From: DATJMJ01 sp035503975
GTDB lineage: Bacteria > Actinomycetota > Acidimicrobiia > Acidimicrobiales > Palsa-688
DNA length: 10,464 nucleotides
Assembly (NCBI GenBank): GCA_035503975.1
Contig: DATJST010000092.1
Coordinates: 1 to 10,464 of the forward strand
Direction of reading: 5' to 3'
The notes under the pieces were generated by a model that ran no database searches, was not told where the DNA came from, and saw nothing but the letters and a program-made list of their open reading frames with translations. Positions within the stretch are counted from its first letter, which is position 1. Each line of letters starts with the position of its first letter. The translations under genes and the position numbers were made by a program. Positions 1-6,307 of this stretch are shown here, one piece after another.

Positions 1-879
1 TACGACAGCGCGCTCGAGTGCATGGAGGTAGCGCGTCATGCGGGCGTAAATCTCTTTGACAATGCCGAGTCCTATGCCGGAGGCGAGTCCGAGAAGGTCA
101 TGGGCGCGATATTGGCCAAACTGGCGTGGCCGCGCCACAGCTACGTTCTCACCACCAAGCTGTTCTGGGGCCTTCACGACGAGACCAACATGCGCAATAC
201 GCTCAACCGCAAGTACCTGATGCAGGCGGTCGACGGTTCGCTCGAGCGCCTCGGGGTGAGCTTCGTGGACATCCTGTACTGCCACCGGTCCGACCCCAAC
301 ACGCCCATCGAGGAGACGGTGTGGGCGATGAGCGACATCGTCGCCTCGGGCCGCGCTCTCTACTGGGGCACCTCGGAGTGGCCGGCAGCGGACATCTGGG
401 CTGCGGCCGAGCTGGCCGAGCGCCACCACCTGCGCCGGCCCGTGGTTGAGCAACCCCAGTACAACCTGCTCGCCCGGGACAAAGTGGAGCGAGAGTACGC
501 TCGCCTTTACGATGATGTCGGGCTCGGCATCACGTCGTTCAGCCCGTTGGCCAGCGGCCTCCTAACCGGCAAGTACCTAAGTGGGATGCCCGCGGGGAGC
601 CGAGGGACGCTGCCCGGCTATGAGTGGCTGCATGACCGCCTGCTCGACCCGGACAATGCCACGAAAGCACGCGAGCTGCAAACCCTGGCCACAAGCGTGG
701 GCTGCGAAATGTCGCAGCTAGCTATCGCCTGGTGCCTACGCAACCCCCACGTGTCCTCGGTCATCCTGGGGGCGTCGAAGGCAAGCCAATTGCGCGCCAA
801 TCTGGGCGCCCTCGACGTGGTCCCATTGGTTACCGGCGAGCTCGCCGAGCGCCTCGACGCCATCAGCCCACCGCAGTAA
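1..879 (+). CDS. Aldo/keto reductase, AKR6/Kv-beta-like (5' end missing)
   Basis: The reading frame is open from base 1 (YDSALECMEVARHAG...), so the gene enters from the left. The ATG at 22 is internal, and about 35-40 N-terminal residues should lie upstream. The product is an NADPH-dependent aldo/keto reductase with a TIM-barrel fold that reduces aldehydes or ketones in the cytoplasm. The full AKR tetrad is visible: Asp (58-60, in FDNAESY), Tyr (73-75), Lys (157-159, in TTKLFW) and His (283-285, in YCHRSDPNTP). Further family blocks are YWGTSEW, EQPQYN, SPLASGLLTGKY, and a C-terminal QLAIAWCLRN...SSVILGAS that binds the nucleotide. The order and wording of these blocks resemble the Kv-channel beta-subunit/YghZ branch. 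True Kv-beta proteins carry Asn where this protein has the catalytic His, so it looks like an active bacterial reductase. The natural substrate cannot be read from sequence. The stop is TAA at 877-879; argS ends 18 bp further on the other strand. Confidence 0.93.
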   Translation, partial: YDSALECMEVARHAGVNLFDNAESYAGGESEKVMGAILAKLAWPRHSYVLTTKLFWGLHDETNMRNTLNRKYLMQAVDGSLERLGVSFVDILYCHRSDPNTPIEETVWAMSDIVASGRALYWGTSEWPAADIWAAAELAERHHLRRPVVEQPQYNLLARDKVEREYARLYDDVGLGITSFSPLASGLLTGKYLSGMPAGSRGTLPGYEWLHDRLLDPDNATKARELQTLATSVGCEMSQLAIAWCLRNPHVSSVILGASKASQLRANLGALDVVPLVTGELAERLDAISPPQ

Positions 880-897
880 CGAGCGAGCCCGCAGGAG

Positions 898-2712
898 CTA
901 CATCCGCTCGGGGGCGGCGATGCCCAGCAGGTCGAGCCCCATGCGCAGCTCGGCGGCCGTCAGAGCGCACAATGCCAGCCGAGCGTCGCGCAACTCCTCG
1001 GTCTCGGCCCGTAGCACCGGGCAATGCTCGTAAAACGTCGTGAACGTGCCCGCCAGGTCGAACAGGTACGTGCACAGCTTGTGAGGGCTGTAGCTAGCCA
1101 GGCTGGCAGCGACGGCGTCGGCAAAACCAAGCAGCCGTTTGGCAAGCTCGCGCTCTTCGGACCCGCTCGGCGGGCGCACCGCAGCCGGGCCGGCAACCAA
1201 ATGAGCGCTGTCCGTGATCGCTCCCGAGCCAATTGCTTGCGCAGTGCCGGCCGCGCCCTGATGGGCGCCTGCTCGCGCTTTGCGGAAAATGCTGCAGATC
1301 CTGGCGTGCGCGTACTGCATGTAGGGAGCAGTGTTGCCATCGAGAGCGAGCATGCGGTCCCAGTCAAAGCGGTAGTCGCGCGTGCGGTCCGTCACCAAGT
1401 CGGAGTACTTGACCGCACCAATCCCAACTGCCTCGCTAATGGCGTCCAAGTCGCCTTCGACAGCCTGGCCGCTTTCGTCGGCTCGGGCCACGATGACGGC
1501 CCGCGCCCGGCTGACGGCCTCGTCGAGGAGTTGCGCCAATTTGACCGTACCCCCTTGGCGGGTGCGGAACATCTTGCCGTCAGGCCCGAGCACGTTACCG
1601 AAACCCACATGGACAGCCTCGGTGCCCGGTGGCAACCAGCCAGCCATGCGGGCTACGTCAAAGACCATCGACAAGTGCTGGGCTTGAGGCAGGCCGACGA
1701 CATACAAAAGCCGTTGCGCGCCCAGGCGACCCGTCCGGTCCTTGACGGCAGCGAGGTCTGTCGTCGCGTAGGTATAGCCACCTACAGAGTTCTGGACGAT
1801 GAGGGGCAACGGCCCCCCCTGGCGGTTGGTGTGGCCGGGCGGGAAGACGCACCATGCGCCGTCGCTTTCGACCAGGAGGCCCTTGGCTTGGAGCTCGCCG
1901 ACGATGCCCTGCAGCATGGGGTTGTACCGGCTTTCGGCGACGACGTCGTCGCGGGTTAGCTTGGTCCCCAGGCGCCGGAACGCTTGGTCGAACTGAGTGA
2001 TACTGCGCTCGACCAGCAAGCGCCAGAGCCGTAGCGTGTCGGGGTCGCCAGACTGGAGCAGCACCACCCGCTCCCGGACACGCTCCGCGAAACTGGGGTC
2101 ATTGTCGAAATCAGCCCGAGCTGCTTGGTAAAACGTCTCGAGGTCGCCCAATGCGAGCTCTTCAGCAGCTGCGGCCGCGTCCATGTCCTTCAGGTGCTCG
2201 ATAAGCATGCCGAAAGGTGCGCCCCAGTCCCCGATGTGGTTCTCGCGCAGCACGCTGTGGCCCTCCAGTGAAAGCAACCGCACGAGGGCATCACCAATGA
2301 TCGAGGAACGCAGGTGGCCGACATGCATCTCCTTGGCCGCGTTCGGCCCCCCGTAATCGACGACGACGCGCTGTGGCGGGAGAGCGCGCTCCACCCCCAG
2401 CCTCGCCGGCTCCGCGGCCAAGCGCCGCAGTTGGTCCCCCAAGAACTCGTCCGCGAGCGTGAGGTTTATGAAGCCCGGCCCGGCGACCTCGACCTTGGCA
2501 CAGATCAGGCCCAAACCGCGCGCATTGGCCCGGGACACCACGTCCTCGGCCACGTCTCGCGAGGGGCGCCCGAGTGACCGAGCGAGGGCGATCGCACCGT
2601 CGACTTGGAAATCGGCCCGCGCCGAAGGCCGGACAGCGGCGGCGACGCCCGGCGCAAGTTCGCCGAACACCGGCAAGAAAGCGGCTTCGATCAGCGACTG
2701 GAGCCCGGGCAT
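898..2712 (-). CDS. argS: Arginyl-tRNA synthetase
   Basis: This class I aminoacyl-tRNA synthetase charges tRNA-Arg with arginine and is essential for translation. With the ATG at 2712 it has 604 residues, close to the usual 550-600. The N-terminal additional domain (about residues 5-90) is followed by the catalytic core with YGGPNAAKEMHVGHLRSS, where HVGH (residues 130-133) is the HIGH motif. The KMSKS site is in the degenerate form usual for bacterial ArgS (GKMFRTRQGGTVKL). The conserved GNTAPYMQYAHARI block comes next, and the DALR anticodon-binding domain (FYEHCPVL...DARLALCALTAAEL) ends the protein. On the minus strand AGGAGG touches the ATG with no spacer, which is poor spacing. A TTG 36 bp upstream (2748) is in frame and would add 12 basic residues, but family proteins begin near the ATG. 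Convergent with the aldo/keto reductase and divergent from the ABC ATPase. Confidence 0.97.
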   Translation of the reverse strand: MPGLQSLIEAAFLPVFGELAPGVAAAVRPSARADFQVDGAIALARSLGRPSRDVAEDVVSRANARGLGLICAKVEVAGPGFINLTLADEFLGDQLRRLAAEPARLGVERALPPQRVVVDYGGPNAAKEMHVGHLRSSIIGDALVRLLSLEGHSVLRENHIGDWGAPFGMLIEHLKDMDAAAAAEELALGDLETFYQAARADFDNDPSFAERVRERVVLLQSGDPDTLRLWRLLVERSITQFDQAFRRLGTKLTRDDVVAESRYNPMLQGIVGELQAKGLLVESDGAWCVFPPGHTNRQGGPLPLIVQNSVGGYTYATTDLAAVKDRTGRLGAQRLLYVVGLPQAQHLSMVFDVARMAGWLPPGTEAVHVGFGNVLGPDGKMFRTRQGGTVKLAQLLDEAVSRARAVIVARADESGQAVEGDLDAISEAVGIGAVKYSDLVTDRTRDYRFDWDRMLALDGNTAPYMQYAHARICSIFRKARAGAHQGAAGTAQAIGSGAITDSAHLVAGPAAVRPPSGSEERELAKRLLGFADAVAASLASYSPHKLCTYLFDLAGTFTTFYEHCPVLRAETEELRDARLALCALTAAELRMGLDLLGIAAPERM

Positions 2713-2766
2713 CCTCCTATAGTGGCGGCGAAGTTGCCCGGGCCGCAAACAATAACCGCTAACGTC
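2713..2766. promoter_or_regulatory. Divergent argS / ABC ATPase intergenic region
   Basis: These 54 bp must hold, or overlap, the promoters of both divergent genes unless transcription starts inside the coding regions. I see AGGAGG for argS (minus strand, 2713-2718) but no convincing -35/-10 pair in either direction. TATAGT at 2718-2723 (plus strand) is a possible -10 element for the ABC gene only if a weak -35 is accepted. Confidence 0.3.
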
Positions 2767-3627
2767 ATGGCGTCCATGGCCGACAAGGACCCGGCGGGTG
2801 ACGCAGCGCTACGTTTCGTCGACGTGGATCTCGACCGGGCGAACGCCACGGTCTTGCGGATCCTTTGCGGCATCAATTGGACGGTCGGTCGCGGGGAGCG
2901 CTGGGCCGTCCTCGGGCCCAACGGGTCAGGCAAGACGACGCTCATGCTGCTGGCGTCCGGGTTCCTTCACCCGACCCGGGGAACGGTGGACGTGCTAGGC
3001 CGCAGGCTGGGGCACACGGACGTGCGCGCACTGCGAGAACGGGTCGCTATGGTCTCGGGCAGCATCAGCCGTATGGTGGTGCCCCACCTCACAGCACGCG
3101 AGGTCGTCGTCTCAGCCCGCCACGGGGCGCTCGAGCCGTGGTGGCACGCCTACAGCCAGGCGGACCGTGACCGGGCAGAGACGCTCCTCGCTGCCAGCGG
3201 TTTCGCGTACCTCGCGGAACGGTCCTTCGCCCTGCTCTCCGAGGGAGAGCGCCAGCAGGTGCTGCTGGCGCGGGCACTCATGCCGGAGCCCGACCTGCTG
3301 CTGCTCGACGAACCGTGTGCCGGGCTCGACATGGGCGGCCGGGAGCGACTGCTGGCGCGGCTCACGGCGGTCGCGGCAGACCGAGGACAGCCGCCGGTCG
3401 TGCTCATCACCCATCACGTAGAAGAGATACCGGCGGGGTTCACGCACACCCTGCTGCTCAGGCAAGGGCGCGTGTTGGTAGCTGGTCCGGCGAGCCAAGT
3501 TCTCACGGCCGCAGCGTTGAGCGACTGTTTCGGCGTCAGTTTGCGCCTCAGGTGCGACCAGGGGCGCTGGTCGAGCCAGGCCGATCTGCCATCGACCGAC
3601 ACGGCGCGCACACCCGAGCCGCGCTGA
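2767..3627 (+). CDS. ABC transporter ATP-binding protein (orphan ATPase)
   Basis: This is a single ABC nucleotide-binding domain of 286 residues. Walker A is GPNGSGKTT (residues 50-58), the signature is LLSEGERQQV (about 157-166), Walker B is LLLLDEP (177-183), the D-loop is AGLD, and the H-loop is LITHHVEE (213-220). The signature reads LSEGE rather than LSGGQ, and the Q-loop region reads VAMVSGSI with no glutamine. Both traits are shared, as I recall, with the YlmA/ModF-like ABC ATPases, whose partners are often unknown. No permease or binding-protein gene lies in the window, so the substrate and even a transport role are unproven. The start is chosen at ATG 2767; ATG 2776 is equally possible. 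Neither has a visible Shine-Dalgarno sequence, and the frame stays open back to 2605 inside argS antisense, where it is not expected to code. The last 25 or so residues are hydrophilic and poorly conserved in appearance. Confidence 0.9.
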   Translation: MASMADKDPAGDAALRFVDVDLDRANATVLRILCGINWTVGRGERWAVLGPNGSGKTTLMLLASGFLHPTRGTVDVLGRRLGHTDVRALRERVAMVSGSISRMVVPHLTAREVVVSARHGALEPWWHAYSQADRDRAETLLAASGFAYLAERSFALLSEGERQQVLLARALMPEPDLLLLDEPCAGLDMGGRERLLARLTAVAADRGQPPVVLITHHVEEIPAGFTHTLLLRQGRVLVAGPASQVLTAAALSDCFGVSLRLRCDQGRWSSQADLPSTDTARTPEPR

Positions 3628-3659
3628 GCGACAAGCTCACCCGGGCGTCAGGCGAGGCG

Positions 3660-3676
3660 GCACCCTCCCGGGGTGC
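3660..3676. terminator. Short hairpin between convergent genes
   Basis: GCACCC (3660-3665) and GGGTGC (3671-3676) form a perfect 6-bp stem with a 5-base loop, directly between the stop of the ABC ATPase and the stop of the 99-residue protein on the other strand. The position suits a bidirectional terminator. There is no T-run on either strand, so intrinsic termination is uncertain. Confidence 0.3.
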
Positions 3677-3976
3677 TCACTCGGCGGGCAGAAGTGTCTC
3701 GAGGCGCTCGTTGATGTCAGTGACCGAGTAGAGGTTGCGCCGCAATGTCTCGGTCAACCAACGCTCTACCTCCTCGCGGGCGGGCCCTTGCTCGAGGGCG
3801 CCCCACAGGTCGAGAAGGTGGTCCTGCACGTCGGAGGCGGGCACGGCGATCTGGTCCGTGAGCTGCGCCAGCCAGGCTTCAGCTACCTCGTCGGCACTGG
3901 GAGCCGTTGCGCAGGCCATTGCTCCTGCGGCGGTGATGTCCTCCAGTTCTGCGCTGGCCTCGGTCATGGTTCCCAT
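3677..3976 (-). CDS. Small acidic helical protein, unknown function
   Basis: This is a 99-residue (96 from the second ATG) soluble protein that I do not recognise. It has no signal peptide, membrane segment or metal-binding motif. After an alanine-rich N-terminus, the body looks wholly alpha-helical and amphipathic: VAEAWLAQLTDQI, VQDHLLDLWGALEQ, REEVERWLTETLRR and INERLETLL form four likely helices. It is rich in Glu, Asp, Leu and Trp, which would suit a small helical bundle or adaptor. Third codon positions are G/C-rich and the frame is intact, which supports a real gene. The start could be ATG 3976 or ATG 3967. TATTAT at 3980-3975 (minus strand) overlaps the first ATG and would place the transcript start at about the second, so a leaderless mRNA beginning with MTEAS is possible. 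It converges with the ABC ATPase 49 bp away; the neighbours give no functional clue. Confidence 0.7.
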   Translation of the reverse strand: MGTMTEASAELEDITAAGAMACATAPSADEVAEAWLAQLTDQIAVPASDVQDHLLDLWGALEQGPAREEVERWLTETLRRNLYSVTDINERLETLLPAE

Positions 3977-4284
3977 AATAGGTAACTATCGGCGCTCAGC
4001 CTGTCCGCCTAGAGCCGCTTTGCCGCGTCCGCCACCCTGTGCGGCGCGCCCTAAAGCGCCGCCACCGCTCATTGGCGGGCATGCTTCGCTGATTACCGGT
4101 AGTGCGGCCTCCTTCGTGAACACTGCCAGCTGGAGGGTGCCCGCTTAAGAGGCGGTCGGCGCGCGGCCTGCCGGGCCCGCCGGCAAGGCCTGGCCGCCCC
4201 GGGGCGCGGACAAGGGCGGCGACGCCTCGCTGTCACTTTGCGTGCCGATAGCAACACCATTTCGGCGCCCGGTGCACACATATC
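3977..4284. other. Non-coding, hairpin-rich part of the divergent intergenic region
   Basis: I find no supportable gene here. There are two good inverted repeats. GCGGCGC (4041-4047) and GCGCCGC (4056-4062) form a 7-bp stem with an 8-base loop. GGCCTGCCGG (4165-4174) pairs with 4180-4190 as a 10-bp stem with one bulged A and a 5-base loop. A 10-bp palindrome, GCCCCGGGGC, follows at about 4196-4205. These could be terminators for stray transcripts or part of an RNA. Base composition drops toward A/T from about 4235 onward as the promoter region begins. Confidence 0.5.
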
Positions 4285-4327
4285 ATTCGCATTCGCGACG
4301 CACGTAAAGGCTGGTCAGAATGCGAAT
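4285..4327. promoter_or_regulatory. 10-bp inverted repeat upstream of promoter (candidate operator)
   Basis: ATTCGCATTC (4285-4294) is the exact reverse complement of GAATGCGAAT (4318-4327). The arms are separated by 23 bp, about three helical turns from centre to centre. The left arm continues as a tandem ATTCGC ATTCGC (4285-4296). The right arm ends 13 bp before the -35 hexamer. This is a typical position for an activator, or for a repressor that binds two sites. No regulator gene lies next to it. Confidence 0.45.
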
Positions 4328-4333
4328 TACTGC

Positions 4334-4356
4334 TTTTGGCTTGACAAAGGCCAAAA
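4334..4356. promoter_or_regulatory. 7-bp inverted repeat flanking the -35 box (candidate operator)
   Basis: TTTTGGC (4334-4340) and GCCAAAA (4350-4356) are perfect reverse complements placed symmetrically around 9 bp that contain the TTGACA hexamer. A protein bound here would cover the -35 element, which suggests a repressor site. The regulator is unknown. Confidence 0.45.
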
Positions 4357-4369
4357 CGGGCCCTAATGT
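4341..4369 (+). promoter_or_regulatory. Sigma70-type promoter for the 3D-domain gene
   Basis: A perfect TTGACA (4341-4346) is followed after exactly 17 bp by TAATGT (4364-4369), which fits the actinobacterial TAnnnT -10 pattern. Transcription would start near 4376 and give a leader of about 205 nt before the GTG at 4583. The region is visibly more A/T-rich than the flanking DNA. This is the best promoter by eye in the window. Confidence 0.65.
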
Positions 4370-4382
4370 GTTTGTCCAACAC
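4368..4382. promoter_or_regulatory. 5-bp dyad over the transcription start (candidate operator)
   Basis: GTGTT (4368-4372) and AACAC (4378-4382) are perfect reverse complements around TGTCC. They overlap the end of the -10 box and the expected start site. It is short, so chance is a real alternative, but it is the third dyad within 100 bp. Confidence 0.3.
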
Positions 4383-4412
4383 CAGATTGTTCGGGCGCAC
4401 CCGCCGCGAATT

Positions 4413-4440
4413 GCTCCTTTCCTGGGCGGGAGGGAGCTTT
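4413..4440 (+). promoter_or_regulatory. Leader hairpin with terminator-like form
   Basis: In the expected mRNA leader, 4413-4422 (GCTCCTTTCC) pairs with 4428-4437 (GGGAGGGAGC) as a continuous 10-bp stem with two G-U pairs and a 5-base loop. TTT follows at 4438-4440. It lies about 40 nt after the expected start, so it may act as an attenuator or protect the 5' end. The U-run is too short to call it an intrinsic terminator with confidence. Confidence 0.4.
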
Positions 4441-4477
4441 ACGCGAGATGCGGGAGCGTTTGGGCACCCGTCCTCGC

Positions 4478-4490
4478 GCCTGGTACAGGC
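4478..4490 (+). other. Second leader hairpin
   Basis: GCCTG (4478-4482) and CAGGC (4486-4490) form a 5-bp stem closed by GTA. Flanking CGC (4475-4477) and GCG (4493-4495) can extend it across a 2-nt bulge. It adds to the structured appearance of the leader between the promoter and the start codon. Confidence 0.3.
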
Positions 4491-4568
4491 TCGCGGGGCT
4501 ACGTGCATAGTTGCTGTTCATGGCATTGTTCCGGCGGTCGCCGGCCACGGCAACGAGCGCGCGACCGC

Positions 4569-4574
4569 AAGGAG
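4569..4574 (+). promoter_or_regulatory. Shine-Dalgarno AAGGAG deciding a GTG start
   Basis: AAGGAG lies 8 bases before the GTG at 4583. The alternative ATGs at 4511, 4520 and 4757 have no comparable site. It favours 4583 as the start of the 3D-domain protein despite the long sequence that this puts before the signal peptide. Confidence 0.6.
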
Positions 4575-4582
4575 AGCACCCA

Positions 4583-6304
4583 GTGCCAAAGCACGACCCG
4601 AGCGCGCATTTGCGCGTCCCAAATTATCCGCAGCCCATGCCGGCGGAGAGCACTCTCGCGCCTGTTGCACCCGCCGGAAATGACGCCGTCGTGCCCGGGC
4701 ACGGTTGCCACTTCGCGCGCGGGCCGGCGTCGCGGCGATTATCCTCGGCCGCGATTATGAGCCCAGGTCGGGCGCGCAATTTGCGCCGCCGTCCGGGCCC
4801 ACGGCTGATTGCGCTGGCACTCCCCTTGGCTGCTCTCAGCGTCACAACGAGCACTCCAGGAGTTCGCGCGCCGGCCACTGGGGATGTGGCAGCGGCGCAT
4901 GCCACGCCGACGGCCGGCGCCCGCTCGGCGAGCCCGTATGGCCAACCCCAACCCTTCGGCCTTGAGGTGGACCTCGGGCCGGCGGCAGCCATATGCCCGC
5001 TACCGGCTCCTACCCCGACCGGGTGCAGCGATCGAGCGGCCGCCCGAGACGGGCGTGGTACCGGCGGGCGTGGTACCGGCGAGCGTGGTACCGGCGGGCG
5101 TGGTGCAGGGGGGCGGGGAACGCAGGACCAGGGCGCCCGGCCGGGTCGGGAGGCCAAGCGAGCAGCGTGGCCCGCGCGCGGGGCGCGCCCGCGGGTGCCG
5201 CGCTTGACCCGCCCCGGCATCGTTGACGCTTTCGGCGACGCCCGCCAGCTGGGTGGCCCGACCGGCAGGTACCTGGCCGGGGTCGCGGACGACGGCGGCC
5301 ACGGTTACTGGGCGGCCACCACGGGGGGGGCCGTCTACGCCTACGGGACGAGCCGGTCCTACGGCTCGCTCTACCCGCACCCGGTCAGCGGCGGCGTGGT
5401 AGCCATCGCCGCCACACCCGACGGGCATGGGTACTGGCTCGCGTCGGGCGGCGGGGGCGTGTTCGCCTTCGGTGACGCCGGGTCCTACGGGTCTCTGGGT
5501 GGCCGCCGCCTGGCCTCGCCCGTAGTCGGGATGGCGGCTTCACGGGACGGCCGCGGGTACCTGTTGGTCACTGCGTCGGGGCGTGTCTACAGCTTCGGCG
5601 ATGCCCACTACTTCGGCGGCGTCGACGCGCGCGACGACCTCAGCACGCCGGTCATCGGCATCGCCTCGGTGCCCGCGGGTAACGGCTACTGGCTGGCGAC
5701 GGCCGGGGGCCGGGTCCTGAATTTCGGCGCTGCCCGCGCCTTTCGAGGTTTGAGCACCAAGGAACGCAGCCAGGGCACACGATTGGCCGCGATCGCCTCG
5801 GACCCGGTGGCGCAGGGCTACTGGCTGCTGCGTACCGACGGCGCGATATACCGGTTCGGGTCGGCGCCCTACCTTGGCCGCGGTTTTGCCAGTAGCAAAG
5901 CCGCGGCGCACGTCATCGCGCCGACTGCCGACGGCCATGGCTACCTGATCGGGGCGACCATCACTCCTCGGACCTCCCCCGGCCAGCGTGCGACGGTACT
6001 GGCCACCGAGGCGCCGGCGGCACCCGCGCGCACCTACCTCGGGGTGTTCATGGTCACGTGCTACGACCTCACCGGCGAGACCGCATCGGGCGCCATGGCC
6101 GGCCCTGAGAGCGTCGCCGTAGACCCGAACGTCATACCCTTCGGAACTGAGCTGTACATCGACGGCGTAGGCACACGCACCGCGGACGACACCGGTGGCG
6201 CCATCATCGGGGACCACTTGGACATCTGGGAACCCTCGTACGATGAGTGCATCGACTGGGGAGTGAGGTACCGGAGCGTCTACCGGGTAGACCCCCAGAG
6301 CTGA
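4583..6304 (+). CDS. Exported protein: six-repeat beta-propeller plus C-terminal 3D domain
   Basis: This 573-residue protein (515 if begun at ATG 4757) is built from five parts. Residues 1-58 are a polar extension of unknown role. Residues 59-90 are a signal-peptide-like stretch with arginines (RARNLRRRPGPR) and then a hydrophobic core, LIALALPLAALSV. Residues about 90-210 are a low-complexity linker with RGTGG repeats. Residues about 212-465 hold six repeats ending in GYW or GYL, each opening with a V-aFGdA..yG pattern, probably a beta-propeller. Residues about 487-573 are a 3D domain (double-psi beta-barrel) with TGETASG, VAVDPNVIPFGTELYI and ADDTGGAI. Its three aspartates are Asp514, Asp536 and Asp547, and Cys493 and Cys556 may form a disulfide. 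Known 3D domains occur in MltA-type lytic transglycosylases, YocH and Rpf-like cell-wall enzymes, so peptidoglycan cleavage outside the membrane is the likely job. The propeller may bind a wall polymer or protein (inference). Its stop lies 3 bp from the stop of the convergent PQQ-like gene. Confidence 0.85.
   Translation: MPKHDPSAHLRVPNYPQPMPAESTLAPVAPAGNDAVVPGHGCHFARGPASRRLSSAAIMSPGRARNLRRRPGPRLIALALPLAALSVTTSTPGVRAPATGDVAAAHATPTAGARSASPYGQPQPFGLEVDLGPAAAICPLPAPTPTGCSDRAAARDGRGTGGRGTGERGTGGRGAGGRGTQDQGARPGREAKRAAWPARGARPRVPRLTRPGIVDAFGDARQLGGPTGRYLAGVADDGGHGYWAATTGGAVYAYGTSRSYGSLYPHPVSGGVVAIAATPDGHGYWLASGGGGVFAFGDAGSYGSLGGRRLASPVVGMAASRDGRGYLLVTASGRVYSFGDAHYFGGVDARDDLSTPVIGIASVPAGNGYWLATAGGRVLNFGAARAFRGLSTKERSQGTRLAAIASDPVAQGYWLLRTDGAIYRFGSAPYLGRGFASSKAAAHVIAPTADGHGYLIGATITPRTSPGQRATVLATEAPAAPARTYLGVFMVTCYDLTGETASGAMAGPESVAVDPNVIPFGTELYIDGVGTRTADDTGGAIIGDHLDIWEPSYDECIDWGVRYRSVYRVDPQS
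5054..5122 (+). repeat. 15-bp tandem repeat encoding RGTGG units
   Basis: Four 15-bp units (5054-5068, 5069-5083, 5084-5098, 5099-5113) and a partial fifth follow the pattern CGTGGTACCGGCGGG. They encode RGTGG, RGTGE, RGTGG, RGAGG and RGT. The first three contain GGTACC palindromes spaced exactly 15 bp apart. The repeat lies in the flexible linker between signal peptide and propeller. Its length keeps the frame whatever the copy number, so it may vary between strains. Confidence 0.9.
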
Positions 6305-6307
6305 TGC

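Noticed and set aside
1024..1959. Long open frame (311 codons) on the plus strand opposite argS.
   Set aside because: It is antisense to a certain gene. The G/C-biased third positions of argS remove stop codons from the opposite strand, and the predicted product has no recognisable motif.
4376..4582. c-di-AMP (ydaO/yuaA) riboswitch in the leader of the 3D-domain gene.
   Set aside because: The gene type is right, but I cannot find the conserved purine-rich blocks of that class. The leader is reported only as structured RNA of unknown type.
4366..4683. 105-codon frame beginning at ATG 4366 right after the -35/-10 region.
   Set aside because: Its ATG lies inside the -10 hexamer, so it would precede the transcript start. 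It has no ribosome-binding site and overlaps the real gene in another frame.
5054..5122. Regularly spaced repeats considered as a CRISPR-like array.
   Set aside because: The 15-bp units are contiguous with no spacers and are translated as RGTGG in frame. It is a coding minisatellite.
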